This document shows, in pieces, positions 18,309-27,149 of a stretch of DNA of 64,000 nucleotides. Where the stretch lies: the NCBI GenBank assembly GCA_905221605.1, contig CAJNDS010002425.1, forward strand, positions 241,001 to 305,000. The letters are read 5' to 3'. Origin of the DNA: Symbiodinium natans. Its lineage: Eukaryota; Sar; Dinophyceae; Suessiales; Symbiodiniaceae. How positions within the stretch are numbered: the stretch's first letter is position 1; every line of letters begins with the position of its first letter. The translations under genes were made by a program, and so were the position numbers. A model generated the notes under the pieces. That model saw only the letters and a program-made list of their open reading frames with translations, had not been told where the DNA came from and did not search any database.

Positions 18309-18377
18309 GTAGTATGTTTTTTTTTTTTTTTTTTTTTAATAAGGGGTTTAGGGTTTAGGGTTTAGGGTTTAGGGTTG

Positions 18378-18474
18378 GTCAGCAGGGAATCGGCAGGGAA
18401 TGAGGGTATGAGGTACCCCATTCAAGGGACTATATAGAGTACCTCAGTCCCCCATTCCCTGCTAACCAGCAGTA
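18378..18474 (+). mobile_element. Introner family H
   Basis: GGTCAGCAGGGAAT ... CATTCCCTGCTAACCAGC. Perfect copies of family members recur at 23357. Confidence 0.75.
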
Positions 18475-18496
18475 AGAGTAGGGTTAAAAAAAGGGG

Positions 18497-18715
18497 TTGA
18501 GGGTGAATGAAAGCACCCTAGAAACGCTGAACCACACTAAGCCCAAACCACATGGCTTCCAGTTCGCTCAACCGTGGACCAGAATCACCCAGACACGACG
18601 AGAACCTTACCCCCCTCAACCCCAAACCGACCACCCTAGACCTCAACCAGAACCCCTACAACCCCAAACCCCAAACGCCCAGCCATGCGCATGCCCAGAA
18701 AGCCCTAAACCCTAA
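18497..18715 (+). CDS. Possible low-complexity ORF, Pro/Gln-rich
   Basis: 72 codons, product rich in P, Q and T (EPYPPQPQTDHPRPQPEPLQ). Partly built from CCCTAAA-like codons, so it may be spurious. Confidence 0.2.
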   Translation: MRVNESTLETLNHTKPKPHGFQFAQPWTRITQTRREPYPPQPQTDHPRPQPEPLQPQTPNAQPCACPESPKP

Positions 18716-18726
18716 TTAAACCTTAA

Positions 18727-18828
18727 AACCCCACTTGTAACTGTACTTATAAGCCCCCTGGTGTCCTCTAAGCAGGTTGTAAGTAGACTTATACTTGGGG
18801 TTATAAGTGCCCATGAACCTCCAAGTAG
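18727..18828 (+). mobile_element. Introner family B, left end truncated
   Basis: AACTGTACTTATAAGCCCCC ... GCCCATGAACCTCCAAGTAG. Confidence 0.75.
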
Positions 18829-18928
18829 ACCCTGGGTCCCCCAAACCCTAAACCCTAAACCCTAAACCCTAAACCCTAAACCCTAAGCCCTAAACCCCAA
18901 GCCCTAAACCCTAAGCCCCAACACCCAG

Positions 18929-19016
18929 GAACCCTGTCCGCGGCAGAATTCCGGGCCTGTGCGGAGCCGCAGGGCTGGGCTTCCCGGACCTGAACAGTAA
19001 AATGTTTGTTGTTTAG
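18929..19016 (+). CDS. Possible terminal exon, unknown
   Basis: After AACACCCAG the frame reads NPVRGRIPGLCGAAGLGFPD and on to TAG 19014. Confidence 0.4.
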
Positions 19017-19234
19017 GGTTTAGGGTTTAGGGTTTAGGGTTTAGGGTTTTAGGGTTTTAGGTTTTTGGAACAACTTGGGTTTCAGGTTTTGGGGTTGTAG
19101 GGTTTTTGGAGCTTTAGGGTTTTGGGGGGTCTTGGGGTTTCAGGGTTTTGGGGTTGTGGGGTTTAGGAGTTTATGGAGGATGTAAGTTCAAGTGTTTTGA
19201 GGGGCTTTTAGGCTTTCGGATTCAGTGTCTCTCT

Positions 19235-19354
19235 AGCATTGGGATGTACCCCCTTCTACTAGCAATCCTTAATCGGGATTATAGTACCCCCTATTACAAT
19301 CCCTGTCGAGGACTGTTAGCATAAGTGGTAACATCATGTAACATCCCAACATAG
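19235..19354 (+). mobile_element. Introner family A
   Basis: TTGGGATGTACCCCCTTCTA ... ACATCCCAACATAG. Confidence 0.85.
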
Positions 19355-19442
19355 GAGTCGTTTCATCAAATATGTGGAGCTGCTTGAGGAAAGTTTGGGG
19401 CTAGGCTGGCTGGCCCCAGAAAGCACTAAACCGAACCCATAG
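19355..19442 (+). CDS. Possible terminal exon, unknown
   Basis: Begins at the AG end of family A. Reads SRFIKYVELLEESLGLGWLA then PESTKPNP, stop TAG 19440. The helix-like KYVELLEESLGLGWL is convincing for a protein but no family is recognised. Confidence 0.4.
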
Positions 19443-19490
19443 ACCCCTACACCCCTCACCCTACAAAGCCAAAAGCCTAATTCCAACCAG

Positions 19491-19731
19491 GACGCTCACC
19501 TTCAGCGTCGGGATTTCCACTACGCTGGCATCTTCCTTCACGCGTGGGCGAGCAAGGCTCCAGGGGTGGGTGGGTGGGGAAAGGGTTCAGGGTTTAGGGT
19601 TTAGGGTTTAGGGTTTAGGGAAACCCGAAACCAAGAAGTTTGACTTCGTCTCCTCCGCGCCGATGCCGTTCAAGTGCTTCGGCGGGTTCAACGGGCTATA
19701 TAGGGGCCCACAAACAAATCTTAAACCCTAA
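19491..19731 (+). CDS. Unknown protein fragment with tiny array gap
   Basis: Exon 19491-19584 (DAHLQRRDFHYAGIFLHAWA ...) and 19619-19731 (KPETKKFDFVSSAPMPFKCF ... stop 19729) are in phase if the 34-base TTTAGGG stretch between is removed as GT-AG. A 34-base intron is very short for a spliceosome, so the gap could be a recent disabling insertion. No family recognised. Confidence 0.4.
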
Positions 19732-19818
19732 GCCCTAAGCCCTAAGCCCTAAGCCCTAAGCCCTAAGCCCTACACCCTAAACCCTAAACCCTCTTTAAGC
19801 CCCTCCACGCGACCACAG

Positions 19819-19881
19819 CCCGAGGCTCCCTTTTTTGAACAGAAGCTTAAAAGGCAAGGAGCGGGGCTTTTAGTTGAGAAG
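19819..19881 (+). CDS. Possible exon, unknown
   Basis: After CCACAG reads PEAPFFEQKLKRQGAGLLVE up to family A. Confidence 0.35.
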
Positions 19882-19973
19882 ATCCCCCTTATATACTATA
19901 TAGCAGTCCTTAAAAGGGATTGGGGTATCATAATCCCTATGAAGGGTTGTTAGTATAAGGGGGAGCATCCCAA
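19874..19973 (+). mobile_element. Introner family A
   Basis: AGATCCCCCTTATATACT ... TATAAGGGGGAGCATCCCAAG. Confidence 0.85.
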
Positions 19974-20213
19974 GTGATGGGGCACAATGGGGGGCTTCAA
20001 CAACCGCAGGGTTTGCAGACGGTTTGGCGGGTTGATCCTAGAAACCCGCAAAACCCGGCTTTCACTCGGTAGGCCCTTGGGACATTTTGAATTCCCCCCT
20101 GTTGGGCTTAAAAGGACTATATTTACGATCCTACAAACCCTAAACCCTAATTGGGCCCAAAACTCTAAACCCTAAACCCTAAGCCCAAAAAAAACCGGCG
20201 TTCAACTCCGCAG

Positions 20214-20336
20214 GCCACGGCCCAGACTCTCTACGACGACATGGACGTCGACCCGCACGATGGGCACCTCTCGCGGGCAGAGTGGGAGGAAGGCTCTTGG
20301 GCTATATTGGAGTTTGGGGGGCAGGAGCTGTGTTAA
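20214..20336 (+). CDS. Terminal exon, EF-hand-like
   Basis: Acceptor TTCAACTCCGCAG, then 40 codons ATAQTLYDDMDVDPHDGHLS, RAEWEEGSWAI and stop TAA 20334. DMDVDPHDGHLSRAEWEE resembles an EF-hand calcium loop (D-x-D spacing, G, hydrophobic, final E) but with extra residues between the acidic cluster and the glycine, so calcium binding is uncertain. EF-hand proteins are common in dinoflagellates; partner exons are not identified. Confidence 0.45.
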   Translation, partial: ATAQTLYDDMDVDPHDGHLSRAEWEEGSWAILEFGGQELC

Positions 20337-20463
20337 GATATAAGGGGAACAGATAAAGAGGCCACCGGCCTTTTTCGCTCTTGGGTTACACTGAAACCCC
20401 TTGTAAGCAAAGACAAGCTGCAGACCCCAAAAACCCTTAAGCCCTAGACCTCAAGAATCCGGC

Positions 20464-20551
20464 ACCTGCTTCTTGGTAGGCTCTTATTCTGAAGCCCCTT
20501 GTAGGTTGCTTAGTAAACCTACACAAAAGTGGCAGGCTCTGGGTCTTTCAG
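20464..20551 (+). mobile_element. Introner family D
   Basis: CCTGCTTCTTGGTAGGCTCT ... CACAAAAGTGGCAGGCTCTG; ends in TTTCAGG. Confidence 0.75.
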
Positions 20552-20578
20552 GTATAAGTCCCTCGGGTCGGGTCCCAG

Positions 20579-20726
20579 GATTTGCCCTTGTGGCAGTCGT
20601 TTGGGGTGTTAAGATGCCCAACTTCGAGGTTCTGTTGTCCCCAAGGAGAGATGATGGCAAAGTCAGCCGCCACCAGGAAAGTCAGGGCTCTAATTCCTGG
20701 AAGGAGTGTGTGAAAGAACCGTCAAC
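20579..20726 (+). CDS. Possible internal exon, unknown
   Basis: From the GTCCCAG acceptor reads FALVAVVWGVKMPNFEVLLS then PRRDDGKVSRHQESQ up to family A. The first half could be a membrane or core strand. Confidence 0.4.
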
Positions 20727-20812
20727 TTGGGATGTTCCCCCTTTTCGAACAGCCCTGAATAGGGATTATCATCGGGGGTACTATTAAGGACTGTTAGTAT
20801 ACGGGGGAAACC
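20725..20812 (+). mobile_element. Introner family A
   Basis: TTGGGATGTTCCCCCTTTTC ... TTAGTATACGGGGGAAA; right end replaced by CCCTAAA. Confidence 0.8.
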
Positions 20813-21005
20813 CTAAACCAAAAGCCAAACCGGACGGAACGCAGGAGTCAGGATGCTTCTTGAGAGCACGGCACGTCGACGTGCAATGGCAGCCACAAAG
20901 ACTAGGTGGGACTTTACTACAACTTTATCACTGTATAAGTTTAGGGATCCTCTAACTTCATTTCAAGGGAGCTAAAAGTTAAACTTTTATTGGGGGGCTA
21001 AACAG

Positions 21006-21232
21006 CAACCAAGAAGATTCCAACGACCTCCTTGCGGTTCTCTCTAAGGTTGCCTCCGGCTCTGTGCTCGACAAGAAGTAGCCGACGCGACGCAGCTCCT
21101 AATCGACTGGAGTCAGCGGGAAGCACGCAAAAAGAGGAATCGTTCGCACGGCGCTCTGGGTCAACAGTTTTCTTTGCTAGTTTGGAGACGCGACTTTCGC
21201 CCTGGAAGGGCCTACCTATTGTCCCTAATTAA
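21006..21232 (+). CDS. Possible terminal exon, two frames open
   Basis: After CTAAACAG one frame reads NQEDSNDLLAVLSKVASGSV to TAG 21079; another stays open to 21232 (...SLRLPPALCSTRSSRRDAAP...). The first is more protein-like. Confidence 0.35.
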
Positions 21233-21264
21233 AACCCAATCGGATGATAGCAATTTTGTATGTT

Positions 21265-21332
21265 ACCCCAGAGTCCTTTCAGGGTTTTCATAATATGAGC
21301 CTACAAGAAAGTAGGCTTTGGGTTCTTGAGGT
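21265..21332 (+). mobile_element. Introner family D, partial
   Basis: GAGCCTACAAGAAAGTAGGC with right end TTGGGTTCTTGAGG. Confidence 0.6.
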
Positions 21333-21489
21333 AAACCCTGAAGGCACGCACAGCCCGATCTGTACCCCCGCCTACCCCCTAAAATACCCCCCCCCCCCCC
21401 CCCCCCCCGCGCCCATTATAGTTATGGTATAGTATATGGGGGGGCGTATTTAATAGTTTGGGGGAAGGGATTAGACCAGGAAGAAACAG

Positions 21490-21567
21490 TTGGACAATCC
21501 TGAAATGAGAGTTGGAGTTGCCTTGCCAACTGCAGACTATAAATCCTGCGACAAACGCCGATCCTAA
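21490..21567 (+). CDS. Possible terminal exon, unknown
   Basis: LDNPEMRVGVALPTADYKSC then DKRRS and stop TAA 21565. Confidence 0.35.
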   Translation: MDNPEMRVGVALPTADYKSCDKRRS

Positions 21568-21659
21568 ACCCTCTGCAACCCTAACCATAAACCCTAATTC
21601 CTCGACCCTAGACCCTAAAACCTAAAACCTAAGCCCTAAACCCTAATCCCTAAATGCCA

Positions 21660-21722
21660 GGCCTGCCTGCATCACAACATTCCCATCTCGCGGCAAGAGG
21701 CGGAGGTCCAGCCTGAAGGGGT
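21660..21722 (+). CDS. Possible internal exon, unknown
   Basis: After AAATGCCAG reads ACLHHNIPISRQEAEVQPEG; GT-rich G stretch follows. Confidence 0.3.
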
Positions 21723-21879
21723 TGGGTGGGGTGGGGGGGGGTTTTGCTCCAGGGTATAGGGTTTATAGGGTTTATGGGGTTTAGGGGGGTTTATGGGGTT
21801 GACAGGGTTTGCAGGGTTTACAGGGTTTATAGGCCTTGTAGGGTTTGTGGTAGGGTTGAGGGTTGGGTGGGGGCTTCAG

Positions 21880-22171
21880 CAGTTTCCGAGCTTGGGATGT
21901 GCGAATCGCCAGGTGCTGCTTGGGCACCTTGATCAATACAGAATTGGAGTGTTTGTTCCTCTCAATTTCTTGAAAGGTCCGCATGCTAAATTCTTGTCCG
22001 GGCGTGTGAGGTGTCAGCTAGGTGGATGGCGAAAAACCTTTTCCGAGCATGCAGCCCAAATTTCGGAAGGGTTGGATCTGAGTTTGCGGCCCGCGCGAGG
22101 CCATTTTTGCGCGCTTGGGCCGCAACACTCCGGGAGGCATGCGGATCACCTTCCAGGCACATGGGAGACTC
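21880..22171 (+). CDS. Possible long exon, unknown
   Basis: About 97 codons open: QQFPSLGCANRQVLLGHLDQ ... FLKGPHAKFLSGRVRC ... LRPARGHFCALGPQH. Length makes chance less likely than for most islands. It runs between a degenerate TTTAGGG region and a CCCTAAA array. No family recognised. Confidence 0.4.
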
Positions 22172-22172
22172 T

Positions 22173-22247
22173 AAACCCTAAACCCTAAACCCTAAACCCT
22201 AAACCCTAAACCCTAAACCCTAAACCCTAAACCCTAAACCCTAAACC
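22173..22247 (+). repeat. CCCTAAA array
   Basis: About 11 uniform units. Confidence 0.95.
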
Positions 22248-22390
22248 GCACTCTCTAGAATGTGGTCTCTTCTGGGTTTCCCATTATGGGTACTATAGGG
22301 CTCACAAATGAGAGCATGCCCAGCATGATTTTTTTGCAGTGTGCTCTTAGCCTTCTACATAGTAGTACAGCAAGTACACATTAAACTGTT

Positions 22391-22612
22391 GTGGGGTTAA
22401 ATAAGTTAAATACAACCTACTTCGAGGAAAGCTTAGACTTGTTTGGGGCCAGCGTGTGCTGGGCACCAGGTTCAAAACTCGGATGCTCGCCCTCGAGACC
22501 CGCTGAAGAGCCCGCACCCTCGAGAAGCAGTTGCCTGAACCCTTGTTACGCGACATATCGGAAACGTGACCGTCACACTTTCCCCCGAACACAATACATC
22601 CTTACCCCGTAA
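22391..22612 (+). CDS. Possible ORF, unknown
   Basis: 73 codons open, including SVCWAPGSKLGCSPSRPAEE. The start is not an ATG, so if real it is an exon. Confidence 0.25.
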   Translation: MGLNKLNTTYFEESLDLFGASVCWAPGSKLGCSPSRPAEEPAPSRSSCLNPCYATYRKRDRHTFPRTQYILTP

Positions 22613-22703
22613 GCCTATGCGGTAACCGCACGTTCAGGCCTTTAAGGGTTCGCCCCTAGACCCTAAACCCTATATAAACCCTAAACCCTAAACCCTACAC
22701 ACG

Positions 22704-22958
22704 ATGCGGTCTGTGGGCTTCAGTTTCCTTAAGCAGATCACCGTTTGTCGATCTTGCACCCGGCAGGACCTCGAATTTGAGCTGCTTGACTGCTCTACCT
22801 GGCGACACATGAAAGGAACACATCATAGCAACACATCAGAGGATTTGGTTCGGGTTTAGGATTTAGGGTTTAGGGTTTAGGGTTTAGGGTTTAGGGTGTA
22901 GGGTGTAGGGCAGTGTACAGGCGGTGGCATAAGTAAGGGCCATGAAATGTCCCTGTGA
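22704..22958 (+). CDS. Complete 64-aa gene with array intron
   Basis: Exon 1, 22704-22853, begins MRSVGFSFLKQITVCRSCTR and ends EDLVR. The intron 22854-22913 starts GTTTAGG, consists of TTTAGGG units and ends GGGCAG. Exon 2, 22914-22958, reads CTGGGISKGHEMSL and stops TGA 22956. Start, donor, acceptor and stop are all in phase, so this is a compact example of a telomere-like intron. The pair CRSC and a later C might be a metal site but nothing else supports that. No family recognised. Confidence 0.5.
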
Positions 22959-23063
22959 TTGAAGCCAGGTAGATTCTCATGTGCTGGCAAGTTGCATGTC
23001 CCAGGCTGCAAAGAGGTCACGACAAAATCGAGGACTGAGGTTCAGGGGCAGGTATCACTCTGG

Positions 23064-23134
23064 CATAGTCATAAGTAAGGCACTCTACCTGAAGAACCCA
23101 TAGTCATAAGTAAGGCACTCTACCTTAAGAACCC
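23064..23134 (+). repeat. 35-bp tandem duplication
   Basis: CATAGTCATAAGTAAGGCAC and following bases occur at 23064 and 23099, just left of family D. Confidence 0.85.
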
Positions 23135-23211
23135 AAAGCCCGCCTTTTTCTTGTAGGTAACCTCAGAAACCTATCAGAGGAAAAGGTAGGTTCTGGGTTC
23201 TCAAGGTATAA
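23090..23211 (+). mobile_element. Introner family D
   Basis: AGAACCCAAAGCCCGCC ... AAAAGGTAGGTTCTGGGTTC. Confidence 0.7.
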
Positions 23212-23356
23212 TATGACCACAGGTCAGGTACCCAGAACGACCCATGAAATCAAGGTTTAGGGCCTTTCCCTGGCCACCTTCAGTCGGATGTGCCAGGTTT
23301 GCCGGGCTTTACCCCCTTCAACAGTAAACAGTTTGTAGGGTTCAGGGTTTACCCCC

Positions 23357-23455
23357 TGGTTCTTAGCAGGGAATGAAGGAATGAAATCCCTACGTATACC
23401 CTCTAAGGGATTATACAGGGTACTTCATTCCCTCATTCCCTACTAAGAACCATCC
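23357..23455 (+). mobile_element. Introner family H
   Basis: GGTTCTTAGCAGGGAATGAA ... TTCCCTACTAAGAACC. A further right end lies at 23680-23703. Confidence 0.85.
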
Positions 23456-23714
23456 AGTTTAGGCAGGGCTTAGGGTGCAGGGTTGATAGGGTCGTAGAAT
23501 CCAAGCCCTTGCAAGGGCCTGACCCTTAAGTAAACCCTAACATCGCAGATCTTGGGCCCCCCCGTGTACCTCACTCCCTCATTAGAGCCCTGCATATACC
23601 CTTCAATAGGGATTATAGAATTATAGTACCCCCTGCTATAATCCCTATTAAGGACTTTAAAGGGATTAATTAGGGTACTCACTCCCTCATTCCCTAGTAA
23701 GAACCAGCCAGCAG

Positions 23715-23783
23715 GAAGTGTCCCGAGCTCGTGAGATGATCGTGGCAGGATGCCCGGGTGGAGGGTGTGCAGAGCGCTTTTGA
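23715..23783 (+). CDS. Possible terminal exon, unknown
   Basis: After CCAGCAG reads EVSRARIMIV-type sequence (EVSRAREMIVAGCPGGGCAE) and stop TGA 23781. Confidence 0.35.
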   Translation, partial: EVSRAREMIVAGCPGGGCAERF

Positions 23784-23805
23784 TTTGGGGGTTTACGGGC
23801 AGGGT

Positions 23806-23921
23806 TTAGGGTTTAGGCTTAGGGTTTAGGGTTTAGGGTTTAGGGTTTAGGGTTTAGGGTTTAGGGTTTAGGGTTTAGGGTTTAGGGTTTAGGGTTTAGG
23901 GTTTAGGGTTTAGGGTTTAGG
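23806..23921 (+). repeat. TTTAGGG array
   Basis: About 16 units; followed at once by a family F end. Confidence 0.95.
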
Positions 23922-24002
23922 GGTACCTTACTTACTGGGGCCCTTACCACAAGAAAACTCTGCGATTTGGGGGTCTATATCCGGGGTCCCCTATTCTCCT
24001 AC
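23921..24002 (+). mobile_element. Introner family F, partial
   Basis: GGGGTACCTTACTTACTGGG ... GGGGTCTATATCCGGGGTCC. Confidence 0.65.
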
Positions 24003-24139
24003 ACCAACAATTTCGGGCCTTGGGTTCAAAGTTCCGGGTTTAGGGTTTAGGGTTTAGGGTGACGGCTTAGAGGGCTGCCGCACCTTGGAGCCAAGGTTGA
24101 GTTATATGGGGGGGACCCTAAAGATTAGACCCCAACCCC

Positions 24140-24670
24140 CCCTCCTTGGATCAGGCAAAAAGTCAGAAACCGGCCTACGAATCAGAAACTGCGAATCAGC
24201 AACCACATCAGAAACCCGCCCGAGTCAGAAACTGTCCATCAGGACCACGCACGAATCAGAAACTGCGCATCAGAAACCCGCACGAGTCAGAAACTGCGCA
24301 CCAGGAGCTGCGAAGCAGAAACCGGATGGGAGGGTGAGTTAATCGCGTTCAGCGCATGACAAGCAAACCTGCTCGACGTGGGGGAAAACGCCTCAGAAGT
24401 GACAGGGCGGGGGTGGGACCTGCTCGAACGAATCCGGTTTTTCCGTTCTGGTTTCCGAATCAGGTCTGGTTTCCGATTCAGCCGTTCTGGTTTCCGATTT
24501 CGGCCGTTCTGGTTTCCTGTTTGTTCGTCGACCTTTTTGAGCAAGCAAAAACTCAGAAACTGGCCCACCCTTGAACCCTAAACCCCAAACCCTGAGCCCT
24601 AAACCCGAAGCCCGAATCCGAAACTGCGAATGTTTGGTTCCTGGTTTCCAGTTTTGTCCACCCCCTCCTT
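24140..24670. repeat. Inverted cluster of AATCAGAAAC repeats
   Basis: ATCAGAAAC(C/T)(G/C) recurs about ten times on the plus strand (24160-24330) and as GGTTTCCGATTC on the other side (24430-24520). Reading frames here are repeat-derived. Confidence 0.7.
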
Positions 24671-24939
24671 TGCAGGCTGCGGTCACATGTTTCGTGATCC
24701 GCTTGTGCAGTGTGGCTCCAACAGGGATAGGGAAGGAGCCTCGTCCCCCCTTTAGGGGTTGAGGGTTGAGGGTTTAGCGTTTAGGGCTTAGGGCATCTTC
24801 AATCCAGGCGTGCAACTCAGCAAGCCTGCTGCAAACGGGTTTAGGGTTTAGGGTTTAGGGTTTAGGGTTTATAGGGCTCGGGGCGTCCAAGCAGATGCGG
24901 CCGCATTTCGACGTCGCCTGCTTTGAACACCCCGGGCCC

Positions 24940-25020
24940 AGGCAATGAACCACGTCCTTCTCGAGAAGCATGGCTGCAGCCTCTCGGCTGCTCTGGAACA
25001 TCTTGGCGATATCAACTTGG
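24940..25020 (+). CDS. Possible internal exon, unknown
   Basis: After GGGCCCAG reads AMNHVLLEKHGCSLSAALEH then LGDINLG. Good helix-like composition. An overlapping frame just upstream (QMRPHFDVACFEHPGPRQ, stop) is also open. Confidence 0.4.
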
Positions 25021-25281
25021 GCCCTAAGCCCAAACGTAACTCTAGATTCTATATGTAGTTCAAGGAATAAACTTCGACCCTAAACTTAGGTTCTATATGT
25101 AGTTACTATGTAGTTCAAGGAATACGTGAACCAAGCATCCCTTTTAGCTTAGACCCTAAGCCCTAAACCTTAAAACCTTAAGCCCCAGACCTTCGACCCT
25201 AGACCCTAACCCTAAACCCTGAACCCTCAACCCTACACCCCGTTTAAGCGGCTCATGGGGTTCCCAAGTTCATCCTGCCAG

Positions 25282-25465
25282 GGCTTTCAACGATGCTCCA
25301 ACTGGGGTCTCTTCGACGGCCCCCTCCATCTGGTGTAGGGTTTAGGGTTTAGGGTTTAGGGTTTAGGGTTTAGGGTTTAGGGTTTGGCAGCAAGGAGTCC
25401 AGTTGCAAAAAGGGTTTAGGGTTTAGGGTTTAGGGTTTAGAGCCGCCCCAGAGAATGCTGTGGGT
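25282..25465 (+). CDS. Three in-phase mini exons between arrays
   Basis: 25282-25332 (GFQRCSNWGLFDGPLHL), 25391-25413 (QGVQLQK) and from 25441 (AAPENAVGSKG) join in phase if two TTTAGGG stretches of 58 and 27 bases are removed as GT-AG. A 27-base intron is implausibly short, so this is tentative. Confidence 0.3.
25333..25440 (+). repeat. TTTAGGG arrays
   Basis: Two runs separated by 23 bases. Confidence 0.9.
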
Positions 25466-25507
25466 TCAAAAGGGGGGGGGGGGGGGTCCCTGCTGCTACA
25501 CGAATCC

Positions 25508-25567
25508 TGAAGAACCCAGAACCTATTTTTTTTGGTAGGCCCTGATTAGAAAACCTTGTGCAGGGAC
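25508..25567 (+). mobile_element. Introner family D, truncated
   Basis: GAAGAACCCAGAACCTATTT ... GTAGGCCCTGATTAG; right end missing. Confidence 0.6.
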
Positions 25568-25585
25568 CAAAGACAGCTCCGTTGA

Positions 25586-25876
25586 TCATGTCGTGTCAAG
25601 CAGCGGCCGACACTAAGCGCCTGCCGCCTGCGAATTGCGCACGTGTGTGTTACCATTGGGGTTTACGAAAATCAGGGACCCCTAATATATACCCCAAATC
25701 GTAGGATTCCCTTATAAAAGGACCCCAATAACATAAGGTACCCCTAATTTCGGAAACCCCCCTTTTCTGTGTAGAACTCAATTCAGAAAGCCGCTAGCCC
25801 CGAAACCCTGCAGCAATCCCTCGCTCAGGCGTTCAGGCGTCGCCCCCACCTCCAAAGTCTCTACGGCTTGCCCTAG
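25586..25876 (+). CDS. Unknown protein, last two exons
   Basis: Exon 25586-25660 (CRVKQRPTLSACRLRIAHVC then VTIG) and exon 25775-25876 (NSIQKAASPETLQQSLAQAF, stop TAG 25874) join in phase over a family F introner used as GT-AG (25661-25774). The last exon is basic and helical. Other frames of the first exon are also open; only this one fits the intron phase. No family recognised. Confidence 0.45.
25661..25774 (+). mobile_element. Introner family F
   Basis: GGGGTTTACGAAAATCAGGG ... CTAATTTCGGAAACCCCC, followed by TGTGTAG. Confidence 0.8.
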
Positions 25877-25934
25877 CCTTTAGGGTTTAGGGTTTAGGGC
25901 TTTCACCCGAAGCTCCTAGTTCAAAACGGAACGC

Positions 25935-26056
25935 ATGAAACTACAAAGCCGACTCGAAACGCCAACGATTCCACGAGGTTTAGAAGCCAACTTCGAGCAG
26001 TTCGGCCTGGCCCTGAAAGAGACAGGTCTCACAGGGTGTGGGCAGCTTGCGATGGC
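25935..26056 (+). CDS. Possible first exon, unknown
   Basis: From ATG: MKLQSRLETPTIPRGLEANF, EQFGLALKETGLTGCGQLAM, ending in the TTTAGGG array. The amphipathic middle looks real; another frame is open too. Confidence 0.4.
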
Positions 26057-26113
26057 TTTAGGGTTTAGGGTTTAGGGTTTAGGGTTTAGGGTTTAGGGTT
26101 TAGGGTTTAGGGT
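26056..26113 (+). repeat. TTTAGGG array
   Basis: Eight units. Confidence 0.95.
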
Positions 26114-26576
26114 TGAATTTTGGTTTGGGCTTCGCGGCTCGTGGGGACTTCAGTTTGCGGCTGCGGAGGTTGGCCCTGCAGGAGTTGCAACATGTTTTGC
26201 ACTAAGCCCTAAGCCCTAAACCCTAAACCCCAAGCCCTGGCATGTTTTTGGCCTGATGTGGTGGCTCCGTTATGCGAGCTGAGCGTGGGTCGACAGGAGG
26301 CTGCCGCGCCTGATGCAAGCTTCGGTGGGAATAAGGTTTAGGGTTCAGGGTTTAGGGATTCCCTTATGGTCGCTTGATAAACATACGAAAAGAACCCCCC
26401 CCCAAAAAAAAAAAAACTGTTCTAATGATTAAGGCCCAAATATTATCCAAAATGAGGACCTGCCTCCACCGCAGGTGTGAGACCTTGATGCCACCAGCTT
26501 CGACCTTTCCGCAACATTCTATGGCAAAAAATCACGGATCGAGCTTAAGACCCTGAAAGTTTCGAGGTCAGGACAG

Positions 26577-26687
26577 CTTGCCGCCAGAGGACATCCACAA
26601 GGCTCGGGGCGGGAGCTGGGCTTCTGGTTCAGGGATGCCGAAGGCATCCCGTTGATACTCCTAGACGCTTCACAGCCCGAACCCTAG
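26577..26687 (+). CDS. Possible terminal exon, unknown
   Basis: LAARGHPQGSGRELGFWFRD then AEGIPLILLDASQPEP and stop TAG 26685. All three plus frames are open in part; this one has the best hydrophobic pattern. Confidence 0.35.
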   Translation, partial: LAARGHPQGSGRELGFWFRDAEGIPLILLDASQPEP

Positions 26688-26718
26688 TCTCCATGTCATC
26701 TCCATGTCCCTGAGGTTC

Positions 26719-26772
26719 CCTAAACCCTAAACCCTAAACCCTAAACCCTAAACCCTAAACCCTAAACCCTAA
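26719..26772 (+). repeat. CCCTAAA array
   Basis: Seven to eight units; followed by CTCTTCAGCTGCTGTAG, a good acceptor tract. Confidence 0.95.
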
Positions 26773-26790
26773 ACTCTTCAGCTGCTGTAG

Positions 26791-26881
26791 GTGTTCTCGG
26801 CTTCACGACCACTCAGCGTCGCACAGTGGCAAGCGCTTTTGCCCGGGCACCCGAAGCTTCTCCGCGGAGCCAGCTTCAGCG
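26791..26881 (+). CDS. Internal exon between opposed arrays
   Basis: Acceptor GCTGCTGTAG, then VFSASRPLSVAQWQALLPGH, PKLLRGASFS, and a donor G/GTTTAGGG made by the array. Left array CCCTAAA, right array TTTAGGG. No family recognised. Confidence 0.45.
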
Positions 26882-27094
26882 GTTTAGGGTTCAGGGTCTA
26901 GGGTTTAGGGTTTAGGGTTTAGGGTTTAGGGTGGTTTAAGGGGTTAATGTTAGAGTCGCTTTAATAAACCCCCCCCCCAAATCTTGTTTTACCTTACCCC
27001 TAACCCCTAAACCCTCACTAAACCCTAAACCCTATACCCTATACCCTAAACCCTAAACCCCAAACCCTAAACCCTACGTTGGGAGTTCTCCTAG

Positions 27095-27149
27095 GCCGCA
27101 CTAAGCAAGGTTCTTGCCCGAGTTCAGGGCTTGGTGGTTACTTGCCACG
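27095..27149 (+). CDS. Internal exon between opposed arrays
   Basis: Acceptor AGTTCTCCTAG, AALSKVLARVQGLVVTCH, donor G/GTTTAGGG. A second frame, GRTKQGSCPSSGLGGYLPR, fits the end phase of 26791-26881. Same left CCCTAAA, right TTTAGGG arrangement. Confidence 0.4.

Noticed and set aside
20214-20336. Firm EF-hand assignment
   Set aside because: The loop has extra residues between acidic positions and glycine, and no second hand is seen, so only EF-hand-like is stated.
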